Shown: positions 9,126 through 16,932, counted from the first letter of the stretch. The stretch is 64,000 nucleotides of DNA from Phaeocystidibacter marisrubri (GCF_008933165.1 NZ_WBVQ01000001.1:992001-1056000); one strand, 5' to 3'. The notes: a model not told the origin generated them from the sequence alone. Numbers and translations are program-made.

Positions 9126-9785
9126 CTATTTAAAGGTTACGAAGTCGCTTATGTTTCTTCTGGTTTTGGGTCTGGGCTCATTCACTCGGTAACCAAATGC
9201 AACCATATAGGATATACCATACAGGGATGTATCAATTCCGAGATCTTCCTTGAGAATTGTATTGCTGATTTCCTGATTGAAACCTTCAATAGGACAGGAG
9301 TCGATGCCAATCATTGCCGCACTTGTCATCATGTTGCCCAATGGTATGTAGCATTGCTTGGCGGCCCAATCAAACAGCTTTCTCTCGTCGGTCAAATTGA
9401 AATCACTTTTTTGAAATACCTCATACATTTTGCCTTTGCTTTCAATTACATTTTCGGGTAGTTTCTGTACATCCCTCATGAAATTCTCAATGTATTCGCT
9501 GTCGTATTTCATGAGGGGAAATTTCATGGTGAGACAAATCACAAAATGACTGGCTGTATCCAACTTGGCAGTTGCACCCCATGCTTGTTCCTTTAATTTT
9601 TTGCGAAGACCTCGATCTTGAACTACCACAAAATGCCATGGTTCAAAACCAAAGGAACTGGGCGATAACTGCGCCGTTTGAAGAATGAATTGCATATCGG
9701 AATCGCTGATTTTCTTCTCCGTATCGAATAGTTTACACGCGTGTCTAAATATGTATGCGTTGAGTATTTTTTCTTTTTCTATCAT
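9126..9785 (-). CDS. NAD(P)H-dependent nitroreductase family protein (NfsB-like)
   Basis: 219 aa. The FMN-binding nitroreductase fold is shown by FRHACKLFD at the start (the basic FMN-phosphate contact), LQTAQLSPSSFGFEPWHFVVVQD (about 31-53) and the C-terminal GYRVNEPRPKTRR. Family members reduce quinones, nitroaromatics or other electrophiles with NAD(P)H. It is the first gene of a minus-strand cluster with the deacetylase-like lipoprotein and Old Yellow Enzyme, and is divergent from the AraC regulator, which probably controls it. Confidence 0.9.
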   Translation of the reverse strand: MIEKEKILNAYIFRHACKLFDTEKKISDSDMQFILQTAQLSPSSFGFEPWHFVVVQDRGLRKKLKEQAWGATAKLDTASHFVICLTMKFPLMKYDSEYIENFMRDVQKLPENVIESKGKMYEVFQKSDFNLTDERKLFDWAAKQCYIPLGNMMTSAAMIGIDSCPIEGFNQEISNTILKEDLGIDTSLYGISYMVAFGYRVNEPRPKTRRNISDFVTFK

Positions 9786-9835
9786 CGTTTAGATTTTTAC
9801 TTGGACCAAGATAGAGTAGAGAATGAGGGATGTTG

Positions 9836-9867
9836 TTGTATAAATCCATTGTATAATTGTATAAATC
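9836..9867. promoter_or_regulatory. Direct repeats between nitroreductase and AraC genes (candidate operator)
   Basis: TTGTATAAATC occurs at 9836-9846 and again at 9857-9867, 21 bp apart (two helical turns on one face), with a partial copy TTGTATAA at 9849-9856. AraC-family dimers typically bind such direct repeats. On the minus strand the block begins about 22 bp upstream of a near-consensus -7 element (TATCTTGG, 9806-9813) for the nitroreductase. It ends 7 bp before the araC-like start codon, a position suited to autorepression. Confidence 0.5.
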
Positions 9868-9874
9868 AACCCCA

Positions 9875-10723
9875 ATGGCAAAGCGATTTTACATTACAAA
9901 GGATATTGATGTCCTTGAGTTTGAAGCCGTGAACGATTGGGGCTATCCCCGCCACAAGCATCACTTCTTTGAATTGACCTTTGTCTTGAAAGGAAACGGA
10001 CAACATCTGTTGAATGAGAGCATTGTGGATTATAAGGCGGGTGATCTTTTCTTTCTGACTCCCAAAGACGAACACGAATTCGTTATATCCGAACCGACAA
10101 CATTTGGAATTATCAAGTTTACCGAACAACTCTTTATTGAAAAGGCATCTTTCACTACCAGTACGTACTGGCGAAAGAATCTGGAATCGGTAATTTTCCA
10201 CTCTAATGTCATTGCGAAAAGCGTCATTCGAAATGAAATGGATCGCAAGCAGCTCTATGGATTGTATTATCTCATTCGAGATGAACTCGAGAATCCAGAA
10301 ACGTATGGTAGAAATGTGATAACCGAACTGTTCGGAGCAATTTTGATAGTCTTATCTAGAAATTTGAAGACATCATTTAAGGATAAACCGGTACAGAACC
10401 TATCACATACGGATCGAGTAGAAGCGATACTTGCTTATGTTCGACAGAATGTATTGAAGAAGGATAGGGTAAAGGTCAAAGTGATTGCTGAAAACTTCTA
10501 TCTATCGCCTAATTATGTGGGGATCTACATCAAAAAGCACTTGGGAATATCACTCCAGCAGTACATCGTGGAGACCAAAGTGAAAATGGCAGAAAGCCTA
10601 TTGAAGCAAAGTAATTTGAGCATCAAGGAGATTGCAAACAAGTTAGGCTTCACTGACGCTGCTCATTTCAATCGAATTTTTCGAAAGTACACAGGGAAGG
10701 CGCCAAGTGAATATGGTGCCTGA
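9875..10723 (+). CDS. AraC-family transcriptional regulator
   Basis: 282 aa from the ATG at 9875 (MAKRFYITKD). The N-terminal half is a cupin sensor domain: PRHKHHFFELTFVLKGNGQHLLN with a histidine cluster, then YKAGDLFFLTPKDEHEF. The C-terminal half has the two helix-turn-helix motifs of AraC proteins: VKVIAENFYLSPNYVGIYIKK and IKEIANKLGFTDAAHFNRIFRKYTGKAPSEY. It is divergent from the nitroreductase cluster with direct repeats in the shared promoter, so it probably regulates that cluster and itself. The inducer is unknown. Confidence 0.9.
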   Translation: MAKRFYITKDIDVLEFEAVNDWGYPRHKHHFFELTFVLKGNGQHLLNESIVDYKAGDLFFLTPKDEHEFVISEPTTFGIIKFTEQLFIEKASFTTSTYWRKNLESVIFHSNVIAKSVIRNEMDRKQLYGLYYLIRDELENPETYGRNVITELFGAILIVLSRNLKTSFKDKPVQNLSHTDRVEAILAYVRQNVLKKDRVKVKVIAENFYLSPNYVGIYIKKHLGISLQQYIVETKVKMAESLLKQSNLSIKEIANKLGFTDAAHFNRIFRKYTGKAPSEYGA

Positions 10724-10738
10724 AGCCCGATGACCAGC

Positions 10739-11620
10739 CTACTCCCGCCAGTCTAGCGGTAAGGTTTCAATGTTTAGCTGTCCAGGTTCACGGTAGACAT
10801 ACTTAATCTGTCCTACAAAGGTTCCTTCAGGAAATTGTCTGAGCAGCAGTGGGAGTGTGATTGATTTTATATAATCGAAGTCTTCAGTAGTTTCCAAGTA
10901 ATTCTCCTTCAAGTGAAGGATGACAGACACATACTTTAAATCTTCACCGTCTTCTATTTGGTCATAGACTACAACATCAGCGGTGAGATAGGAATCCATT
11001 TGTGTGGCATAGCGTTGTTCGGTTTCACGGGCGGCACTTTCGTTTAAAGAGCGCTCTACATACCGAACGCTGTGACTCTCAACCTTTGCTTTCAATCCTT
11101 CAAGTGGAAGGATCAGAACGATAGCCGCGAATAAATAAGCCAGTATTAGCGCTATTCCAATTTGAGTATAGTTCACTTTAGGTTGTTCACGTTCAAGCGT
11201 GTAAGGGACAACTTTGGTTCCTGCTACGAAATCTCCAATTCTTCTGCTAGGACTAGCAAGGGTGACTATCACTTCAATGGGCCACACAACAATGAAGAGA
11301 TTGCGTACCGTGCACTTCAAGGGAGAAGCTACAGTTCCATCCTTGTAGTTGACAACTTGCAGTTTCGTGGCGCGCTTTCCGATACTTCTGCCATTAATAC
11401 TGTCTTTACAGAAATACAGAGCGAATCCTATTAAGGCTAGGTATTTATATTCACCTAATAAGTCCATATTCGTTGGCTCATGACTAATTTCAAAAGCCGA
11501 CATAAATCCTGAGACCATTCCTGGAATGAAGAATATCATCGCGATAAAAGTCATGGCCATGTGGTCCACAATCATGGAGCCTATTCTTGTGCCCGTATTG
11601 TTCTTTAGCTCGTTAGTCAT
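10739..11620 (-). CDS. RDD family membrane protein with a C-terminal extramembrane domain
   Basis: 293 aa. The RDD domain occupies about 10-145: GTRIGSMIVDHMAMTFIAMIFF, then NGRSIGKRATKLQVVN and SRRIGDFVAGTKVV. A further helix follows at about 150-175 (IGIALILAYLFAAIVLILPL), then a soluble domain of about 115 residues with no recognised motif. It is a paralogue of the RDD gene at 5168 but with a different tail. It converges on the araC-like gene with a 15-bp gap. Function unknown. Confidence 0.85.
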   Translation of the reverse strand: MTNELKNNTGTRIGSMIVDHMAMTFIAMIFFIPGMVSGFMSAFEISHEPTNMDLLGEYKYLALIGFALYFCKDSINGRSIGKRATKLQVVNYKDGTVASPLKCTVRNLFIVVWPIEVIVTLASPSRRIGDFVAGTKVVPYTLEREQPKVNYTQIGIALILAYLFAAIVLILPLEGLKAKVESHSVRYVERSLNESAARETEQRYATQMDSYLTADVVVYDQIEDGEDLKYVSVILHLKENYLETTEDFDYIKSITLPLLLRQFPEGTFVGQIKYVYREPGQLNIETLPLDWRE

Positions 11621-11678
11621 TTTAGGAGTCTATGATTAAAGGAAGGCGATCAATCTGCGTGTGATAATAGGCTAAGTG

Positions 11679-12095
11679 CTATTTAAGCCTGCTAATTAAT
11701 GCTTCAATATTGCCTTTCCATTTGGGGTAAAGATCTTCATTCTCCATCCAGAGTTCGTTTAATTCTGAATTTTCACTGATGACACGGTTCAATGCTTGTC
11801 TTGCAATTTCTTTAAGATCATCTAGTACAAGTTCTCCCTTTAAATCGCGGAATAAATTCACATTACTGATGTCTTTTTCCTCGTCACAGTCCATTGCATA
11901 CGTTGTCCCGTTTAGGAAATTGTCTAAGTATGCTGCAGAAACAGTTATTCGATGAGCTGAATCGTAATCAAGATAGTCCGATTCATTGGCTGCTTCAAAC
12001 GATCTTTTGAAAAAGCCTTTCGCATCCGATTCTATCTCATCAAAGAAGTCGTATGCTGTATCGTCGTCAAATATGCCGTAGTCCCAAGCTCCCAT
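11679..12095 (-). CDS. DUF4259 domain-containing protein
   Basis: 138 aa from the ATG at 12095 (MGAWDYGIFDDDTAYDF). This is the conserved DUF4259 opening, so it was preferred to an ATG 33 codons upstream that adds unconserved sequence. The protein is small, acidic and probably cytoplasmic, with a C-terminal helical region ELNELWMENEDLYPKWKGNIEALISRL typical of the family. DUF4259 proteins are scattered among bacteria and often sit near immunity-like or accessory genes, but no function is established. Here it lies in a run of minus-strand accessory genes. Confidence 0.78.
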   Translation of the reverse strand: MGAWDYGIFDDDTAYDFFDEIESDAKGFFKRSFEAANESDYLDYDSAHRITVSAAYLDNFLNGTTYAMDCDEEKDISNVNLFRDLKGELVLDDLKEIARQALNRVISENSELNELWMENEDLYPKWKGNIEALISRLK

Positions 12096-12197
12096 AACAT
12101 TCTGTTTTTTAATTGATTTATTGATGATTACTTCATGATAATTTTGAGAAGTGATGGCCAAGTTTATTCCAGTCTTGCCCGCTGAACCACTCATCTG

Positions 12198-12710
12198 TTA
12201 CTGAATTCCATACAATTCACGAACTTTATTCAAGTTGGTCAATTCATCAATTTTATAAAAGTACTTCAGTTGCCAGTCTTGGGTTTTCTCGGCTTGTTTA
12301 TTTGAGGTTTGATCCCATATCGGATATACTCTAAAGCCTCTTTTCCCGTCTTTCAAGGCTGTGCGTATGTATCCCTTCTTGATCAATACCGATTTTGGAA
12401 ACACGAATTGTCCTAATTGATCTCTTGATCTTGATTGGACGATGTAAAAATCAAAAGGGTCATTCTCTGAGTGAGGAGCTGTTTCTCCCAGTTGATCTCG
12501 CTTCCAGAATGTCACAAATTGCCCAGATTTTTTGGGAGTAGTTTTAGAACTTCTGGAAATGATATTCATTCCATTCAGTTGAAATCTACAAGCATCATAC
12601 TCAACTCCTTCGCGTTCATTCACCACATTAGTAATGCTCAGCGAAAGCCTATCGTATACTTGTGAATCAACCTCATAAAGGTTCTGATTTAACCCAGTAT
12701 GCTCTATCAT
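12198..12710 (-). CDS. MepB family protein
   Basis: 170 aa matching the MepB family: EYDACRFQLNGMNIISRSSKTTPKKSGQFVTFWKR (about 38-71), DPFDFYIVQ, QFVFPKSVLIKKGYI and GKRGFRVYPIWD. In Staphylococcus aureus mepB lies in the mepRAB multidrug efflux locus, but its function is unknown. No MATE pump or MarR regulator is beside it here. It probably represents a small soluble protein in an accessory region, 102 bp upstream of the DUF4259 gene. Confidence 0.85.
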   Translation of the reverse strand: MIEHTGLNQNLYEVDSQVYDRLSLSITNVVNEREGVEYDACRFQLNGMNIISRSSKTTPKKSGQFVTFWKRDQLGETAPHSENDPFDFYIVQSRSRDQLGQFVFPKSVLIKKGYIRTALKDGKRGFRVYPIWDQTSNKQAEKTQDWQLKYFYKIDELTNLNKVRELYGIQ

Positions 12711-12832
12711 TTGATCTGATTCCTCTAGATTTCAAGTTCGAGAAAATCAAAGATAGCAGAATGTTAATGACCACGCCAAGTGATCATTCCATGGACGGAT
12801 GGGCAAGCTCCTTACAAGGCCAATGGATGCAT

Positions 12833-13702
12833 TTACACCTTCATTCTAATCTCGTTGACTTCCGACCTGAAAAAGTCTTCCAGACGTTTTGACCCGTATG
12901 AGGGTGCTACATTATCGCTCGCCATGGCAGTCATGAAAAACTCTATTGGGCCATAGGTTTTTGAAGAAGTAAACGTTCTTGCCAACCAGATGGTAAATCT
13001 ACGTGTCCAATCGGGCAAGTGGGTGATTTTTATTGGTTTTCCCCAGGCCTTTAGGGCAAGTTCAGCCAATTCATTCTGACTGAGGACATCCACACCTCCA
13101 ATAATGGACTCTTTACATCTGGCTTCAGCCTTGTCTACACAAACCGCTGCCAAATCTTCTCCATGTATAGGATTCAGCTTATATCTACCATCGCCAAATA
13201 AGTAAACTCGGCCTGACTTTGCCATTTGGAGGAAGTCTCTCATATCCGAGAAAAATCCATTCGGCCGGAAAATACAGTAGTCAATTCCAGCCATCTTGAG
13301 TTCATCCACAAATCGCTCTTTAGCCTCGAATATCTTAAGGTGCCGCAATTTGTCTCCGTTTATAGCTGAAGTGTAGTGGAAGGCTTCTACCTGATTGTGC
13401 AGCGCCTCTGCTAATAAGTTAGAATTGCCACGGTAATCAACGTCCATATAGGTCAATCCATCTTTTTGTCGGGTAATACCTATGGTGGAGAAAACCCAGT
13501 CGATATCCTTCGTAACTCCCACGATCGTTTGGGGTTCGGTAACCTGTCCAATGAAGTAGTCATCTACCGCGTCAAACTTTCGCATCTGATCTTCATGACG
13601 GATTAGCACTCTTACCCAATAGCCTCTCTTTTTGAGCTCTTTAACTAAGTATTGCCCTAAGTATCCGGTTGCTCCTGCGACTAAAACTCTCTTTGTTTTC
13701 AT
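12833..13702 (-). CDS. Atypical short-chain dehydrogenase (NmrA-like NAD(P)-binding protein)
   Basis: 289 aa. The Rossmann motif GATGYLGQYL lies at about residues 10-19, followed by ELKKRGYWVRVLIRHEDQMRKF and DWVFSTIGITRQKDGLTYMDVDYRGNSNLL. The active-site region reads FHYTSAINGD without a clear YxxxK, which is typical of atypical SDRs that bind NAD(P) as sensors or have divergent chemistry. It lies directly downstream of a Crp/Fnr-family gene. Its own -7 element and an upstream 18-bp FNR-like palindrome suggest control by that regulator. Confidence 0.85.
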   Translation of the reverse strand: MKTKRVLVAGATGYLGQYLVKELKKRGYWVRVLIRHEDQMRKFDAVDDYFIGQVTEPQTIVGVTKDIDWVFSTIGITRQKDGLTYMDVDYRGNSNLLAEALHNQVEAFHYTSAINGDKLRHLKIFEAKERFVDELKMAGIDYCIFRPNGFFSDMRDFLQMAKSGRVYLFGDGRYKLNPIHGEDLAAVCVDKAEARCKESIIGGVDVLSQNELAELALKAWGKPIKITHLPDWTRRFTIWLARTFTSSKTYGPIEFFMTAMASDNVAPSYGSKRLEDFFRSEVNEIRMKV

Positions 13703-13713
13703 TGTTTTTTTGA

Positions 13714-13759
13714 CAAAGCTAGAGAGGGGAGTTCGGCTTTCTCTTGACGATCGTCAAGA
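13714..13759 (-). promoter_or_regulatory. Promoter of the SDR gene with an FNR-like 18-bp palindrome
   Basis: On the minus strand a perfect -7 element TAGCTTTG (13714-13721) lies 12 bp upstream of the SDR start. Twenty base pairs further upstream is the perfect palindrome TCTTGACGATCGTCAAGA (13742-13759). Its core TTGAC-N4-GTCAA matches the FNR/CRP-family pattern TTGAT-N4-ATCAA, and its centre is about 41 bp from the expected start site, as in class II activation. No good -33 TTTG is present, which fits activator dependence. Confidence 0.6.
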
Positions 13760-14335
13760 ACGCATCCTCTTGAATACGCGTGCTTTTATTCGACTCAAGG
13801 TTTCAGGAGATACGCCCAAAAAGGAGGCTATATATTGCTGAGGCACACGGTGAAACAGTTCACCTTGTGCTACCAATAAATCGAGATAGCGCTCCTCTGC
13901 AGATTTGGTGACGAAAGATGCGATTACCTTCTGACAAGTGATGAGTTCATTCTCGGTGGCTATTCGAGCAATAATCTCAAACTTAGGAGCTTCATTCAAT
14001 AAGCGTTCAATCTTCGATTTTGTGAAGATGAAGAGTTCCGATTGTTCGATCGCTTGATAGTTTTCCATGGCTGGAATATGGAAGGTGTAGCTTTCGCCAG
14101 CGCAAATAAATTGACCTTCCGTATAGAAGAACGCCGTTTTATCATTGCCATCTACATTGTAAAAGAGCCTGACACATCCTTTCGTTACAAAATAGATCTC
14201 ATCTGATACTTTCCCCTCCGTAAATATCACCTCATTCTTGGAGAATACTCTCTTTTCAACGGAATCATGAAGAAGTTGTATTTCCTTATCATTCAGTGAA
14301 ATGTAAGATTTGATATTTTCAATTAATCTCTCCAT
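13754..14335 (-). CDS. Crp/Fnr-family transcriptional regulator
   Basis: 193 aa. The cyclic-nucleotide-binding-like beta-roll (about 10-120) includes VFSKNEVIFTEGKVSDEIYFVTKGCVRLFYNVDGND. The C-terminal winged helix has QQYIASFLGVSPETLSRIKARVF as the recognition region. There is no cysteine cluster of the FNR [4Fe-4S] type, so an FNR-like oxygen sensor is unlikely. It precedes the SDR gene by 51 bp on the same strand, and an FNR-like palindrome overlaps its last codons. A remnant of another gene ends 4 bp before its start. Confidence 0.9.
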   Translation of the reverse strand: MERLIENIKSYISLNDKEIQLLHDSVEKRVFSKNEVIFTEGKVSDEIYFVTKGCVRLFYNVDGNDKTAFFYTEGQFICAGESYTFHIPAMENYQAIEQSELFIFTKSKIERLLNEAPKFEIIARIATENELITCQKVIASFVTKSAEERYLDLLVAQGELFHRVPQQYIASFLGVSPETLSRIKARVFKRMRS

Positions 14336-14339
14336 GCTT

Positions 14340-14537
14340 CTAGTTGGAACTCTCGATGTTGATTTTAATAGTCGCCCTTTGTTGCTTATTGATTTCCATC
14401 ACTTCGGATTCAAAGTATTGTTTCTCCCCAATCCAGTACTTTGATACTCTGTGATTCCAATGTAATGTTTCATGATGAGAAAAAGAGAAATGTAGGGTTT
14501 CCGATGTAGTCTGAGGAGTCCATATTGCCCGGAAATT
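14340..14537 (-). pseudogene. Remnant of an unidentified protein gene (C-terminal part, no start codon)
   Basis: A frame of about 65 codons is open between stops at 14538-14540 and 14340-14342 but has no ATG/GTG/TTG start near its beginning. Its translation looks protein-like: RAIWTPQTTSETLHFSF, then KYWIGEKQYFESEVMEIN and a final IKINIESSN. It ends 4 bp before the Crp/Fnr gene start. The most likely reading is the 3' part of a decayed or deleted gene. A gene with a non-standard start cannot be excluded. Confidence 0.35.
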
Positions 14538-14550
14538 CTAAGCCTCTTTG

Positions 14551-14913
14551 TCAAGCAAAATAGCGGATGAAGTACATCCCTATTCCAAATACAGCAACGA
14601 TTAAAATCATCACAAGGCTGATTTTGAAGAATTTCGTTTCATAGTTCCGAATGTCAATTTTCTTGTCCCAAATTTGGAGGTAGACAGCCTCGAAAACGAT
14701 GCCCAAGATGTAAACCAAATTCGACAGCAAGAATGTAACGAAGTAAAGCTGAATGGGAAACCCTACCAAGAAGGAGTCTGTTGGCTCCAAGAAATACCGA
14801 CAAGCTCCTAGAGCCAATGCAGCGGATAGGATTAGGGCGTTTAAGATGATGAGTCGAAGGAACAACCAACCCAAGGTTGCCAAAGCATTTAGTGATGTAG
14901 ATTGTTTGTCCAT
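14551..14913 (-). CDS. Small integral membrane protein of unknown function
   Basis: 120 aa with three predicted membrane helices: about 15-40 (WLFLRLIILNALILSAALALGA), 52-80 (GFPIQLYFVTFLLSNLVYILG) and 96-118 (ISLVMILIVAVFGIGMYFI). A short charged loop IWDKKIDIRNYETKFF lies between the last two. No family is recognised. It follows the lipoprotein gene by 13 bp on the same strand, so the two are probably co-transcribed. Confidence 0.65.
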   Translation of the reverse strand: MDKQSTSLNALATLGWLFLRLIILNALILSAALALGACRYFLEPTDSFLVGFPIQLYFVTFLLSNLVYILGIVFEAVYLQIWDKKIDIRNYETKFFKISLVMILIVAVFGIGMYFIRYFA

Positions 14914-14926
14914 TGAGCTGAAGAGC

Positions 14927-15373
14927 TTACTGATTGTATGTCTTTATTCTAACTTCTCTATACTTTTCACTTGGTTCGTGAATAGTCAACTTGTATTTGT
15001 ACCAGCATAAACAGCTGCAAACCTCATCATTTACCTGTTCATAGTTGAATATAAGAGTATCATTCACAATGGAGTAGTCCCCTAGAAACTCTTGACAACA
15101 TGCGTCTATAAACTTGAATTCAATGATTGCGCTGGAATCTGAAAAGGTTCGGGATTCAAAATAGACAACCGACCTCTCATGTAACGTATCCTCAAGTGCA
15201 TCGTCACAAGGTCCGTTCTTCTCAAACTGGAAATTCTTCTCTAGCATTCTAGCCTGGTAGAAAGCCTTCTTTGACAAGGGGGAATTTTGATGGTTGCTAT
15301 TATCGGTGCGGTTTGTGCATGACAAAACCAGCAGTCCCACTATGATTGAAAGCACGAATCGTATCATTTTCAT
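14927..15373 (-). CDS. Hypothetical lipoprotein
   Basis: 148 aa with a lipoprotein signal peptide and lipobox VLSC (Cys19). The mature protein is small and has several cysteines, including DACCQEF and a CSCLCWYKYK segment near the C-terminus, which may form disulphides in the periplasm. It reads like a small beta-rich envelope protein. An alternative ATG two codons downstream is equally possible. No family is recognised. Followed after 13 bp by a small membrane protein gene. Confidence 0.65.
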   Translation of the reverse strand: MKMIRFVLSIIVGLLVLSCTNRTDNSNHQNSPLSKKAFYQARMLEKNFQFEKNGPCDDALEDTLHERSVVYFESRTFSDSSAIIEFKFIDACCQEFLGDYSIVNDTLIFNYEQVNDEVCSCLCWYKYKLTIHEPSEKYREVRIKTYNQ

Positions 15374-15492
15374 TGATGGCTAGTGTTTCTTGTAATGGAA
15401 CTTATTCGCATGCCGAGGAAAGGGTGGGAGCGCCTACTTTCTGTAGTGTACAGTCTAATCTCAGAAGCAAAAACATACATGAGGAGTCTTTT

Positions 15493-15969
15493 TTAGTCTG
15501 TGATTACTTCTTTCCATCGACTAGTTTCCGCGAACTCTTTGATGAGCTCATTTCGGGTCTTCAGAAGTCTTGTCATATATCGTTTGAGGAAAAGCACATC
15601 TGCTATTTTTCCTAAGAAGCCAAGAGGTGACTGATAATTGAAAATATCGCGCATGATGGTGGTTTCATTCTTCTCTTCAAAGTGGTGTTGATGGACAAAT
15701 GAATGAAAGACACCTTGCACCATTTCATCTACAAAATATCTCGGTCGGTCGAATTCGGTGATTTTGGAAGTGAGTGTTTGATAAATACCGAAATGACGAG
15801 CTCGCCATTTTACGTGCTCACCCATCGAAATCAATCCAGTCACTACGCCAGAAATAGCCTCCTCGTTTGTTTGGGCGGTCGACAATTTGTGAAGATCTAT
15901 GCTGCGTGAAAGGTCAAATACCCGTTCGGCAGGTGCGTTGATATATGTCTCTAAAACAATTTTGGGCAT
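15493..15969 (-). CDS. SRPBCC superfamily protein
   Basis: 158 aa. It has the START/SRPBCC ligand-binding fold: the opening strand MPKIVLETYINAPAERVFDLSRSIDLHK, then VKWRARHFGIYQTLTSKITEFDRPRYFVDEMVQGVF and a long C-terminal helix LKTRNELIKEFAE. Such proteins are often labelled cell-division inhibitor-like or polyketide cyclase-like, but the ligand is unknown. It is similar in layout to the SRPBCC gene at 58183. It stands alone on the minus strand. Confidence 0.8.
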   Translation of the reverse strand: MPKIVLETYINAPAERVFDLSRSIDLHKLSTAQTNEEAISGVVTGLISMGEHVKWRARHFGIYQTLTSKITEFDRPRYFVDEMVQGVFHSFVHQHHFEEKNETTIMRDIFNYQSPLGFLGKIADVLFLKRYMTRLLKTRNELIKEFAETSRWKEVITD

Positions 15970-16086
15970 TTGCTCTTCTAGGGTTTTGCTGCTCTATCGC
16001 TTATCATCTACTTAGGAGTGACCTAATTAGTCATAGAGTATTCACAGCCAGCCATAATTTTCGAGGAGGAAGAAGTAAACTAAAAC

Positions 16087-16440
16087 TCATCGATCTTCAT
16101 TCTTACTCCTACCAACTCTCTGGTTTAAAACGATAAGAGTAGTGGAAGTAAAGATAATTCCTAGACAGGTGGTTAAAAAACCAGAGTCAATCTCTGTCCT
16201 GAGAATAGCCATAGACAACACGGAGCACAGAATAGATACAGCCCCCGACACATTTACAAGAATACTCGCCTTATTCTTTCCTTTGGTTAGGCGTACGATA
16301 GAAGAGACGAGTAGAACCAAAACACTAATTAAGGTAATCATGGAGAGCGTGATTACCGCGCCTATACCTTCCGTTGGGTTTTGAGCGTGGGCCGATAGAG
16401 ATAGCAAGATGACTGATAGGGTGGAGAGTGTAGTTTTCAT
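16087..16440 (-). CDS. Small membrane protein with a signal peptide, unknown function
   Basis: 117 aa. A signal peptide (MKTTLSTLSVILLSLSAHAQ) precedes three hydrophobic helices: GAVITLSMITLISVLVLLVSSI (about 27-48), ASILVNVSGAVSILCSVLSMAIL and FLTTCLGIIFTSTTLIVLNQ. A short basic loop KGKNK separates the first two, and the C-terminus is charged. No family is recognised. The gene starts immediately beside the tandem repeat block, which therefore lies in its promoter region. Confidence 0.6.
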   Translation of the reverse strand: MKTTLSTLSVILLSLSAHAQNPTEGIGAVITLSMITLISVLVLLVSSIVRLTKGKNKASILVNVSGAVSILCSVLSMAILRTEIDSGFLTTCLGIIFTSTTLIVLNQRVGRSKNEDR

Positions 16441-16464
16441 GGATGGAATGTACGCTTTGTTGCG

Positions 16465-16822
16465 GTGTTTAAGGGGTTTGAGGTGTTTAAGGTGTTTGAG
16501 GTGTTTAAGGTGTTGGATGGCGGGTGAAACAGTTCCTTTCTACTGCGCGAATCCTTTCGCGTGGGAATTGAAGGGGGGGATAGGTTAAGAGTGTTTAAGG
16601 GGTTTAATGTGTTTGAGGTGTTGGATGGCGGATGTTGGATGACGGGTGAAACAGTTCCTTTCTACCGCGCGAATCCTTTCGCGTGGGAATTGAAGGGGGG
16701 AATAGGTTAAGAGTGTTTAAGAGGTTTAAGGTGTTTGAGGTGTTGGATGGCGGATGTTGGATGACGGGTGAAGAGTTCCTTTCTACCGCACGAATCCTTT
16801 CGCATGGGAATTGAAGGGGATG
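16465..16822. repeat. Tandem repeat block: 9-bp units plus three copies of a 122-bp unit with a hairpin
   Basis: From 16465 the sequence runs in 9-bp units of the form GTGTTTAAG / GTGTTTGAG. A longer unit then repeats with a period of 122 bp, marked by CGGGTGAA at 16521, 16643 and 16765. Each long unit holds the palindrome CGCGAATCCTTTCGCG (16546-16561, 16668-16683). In the third copy (16790-16805) two stem positions have changed to mismatches. A further short echo, GACGGGTGACGG, lies near 16834. No open gene of its own is supported. Confidence 0.85.
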
Positions 16823-16879
16823 GATGCTAAGTGACGGGTGACGGAGGAAAAGGAGAGTAGGGGGACTTTCATAACACAC

Positions 16880-16911
16880 AAAAGCCCAGCGGAATGCCTG
16901 GGCTTTTATAC
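16880..16911 (-). terminator. Rho-independent terminator of the alpha/beta hydrolase gene
   Basis: AAAAGCCCAG (16880-16889) and CTGGGCTTTT (16898-16907) form a perfect 10-bp stem with an 8-nt loop. Read on the minus strand it lies just after the hydrolase stop and ends in a U-run. It may act in both directions. Confidence 0.85.
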
Positions 16912-16932
16912 TTCAAGTGCTAAATGTTAGAA

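Noticed and set aside
12662-12892. A 76-codon plus-strand frame across the gap between the MepB and SDR genes.
   Set aside because: It overlaps the ends of both genes in antisense and carries no motif; the gap itself is too short for a separate gene.
16465-16822. Possible CRISPR array, because of regular spacing.
   Set aside because: The whole 122-bp unit is repeated, including what would be spacers, and no cas genes are present.
16604-16879. A 91-codon minus-strand frame inside the tandem repeat block.
   Set aside because: Its translation simply follows the repeats and has no independent coding character or start context.
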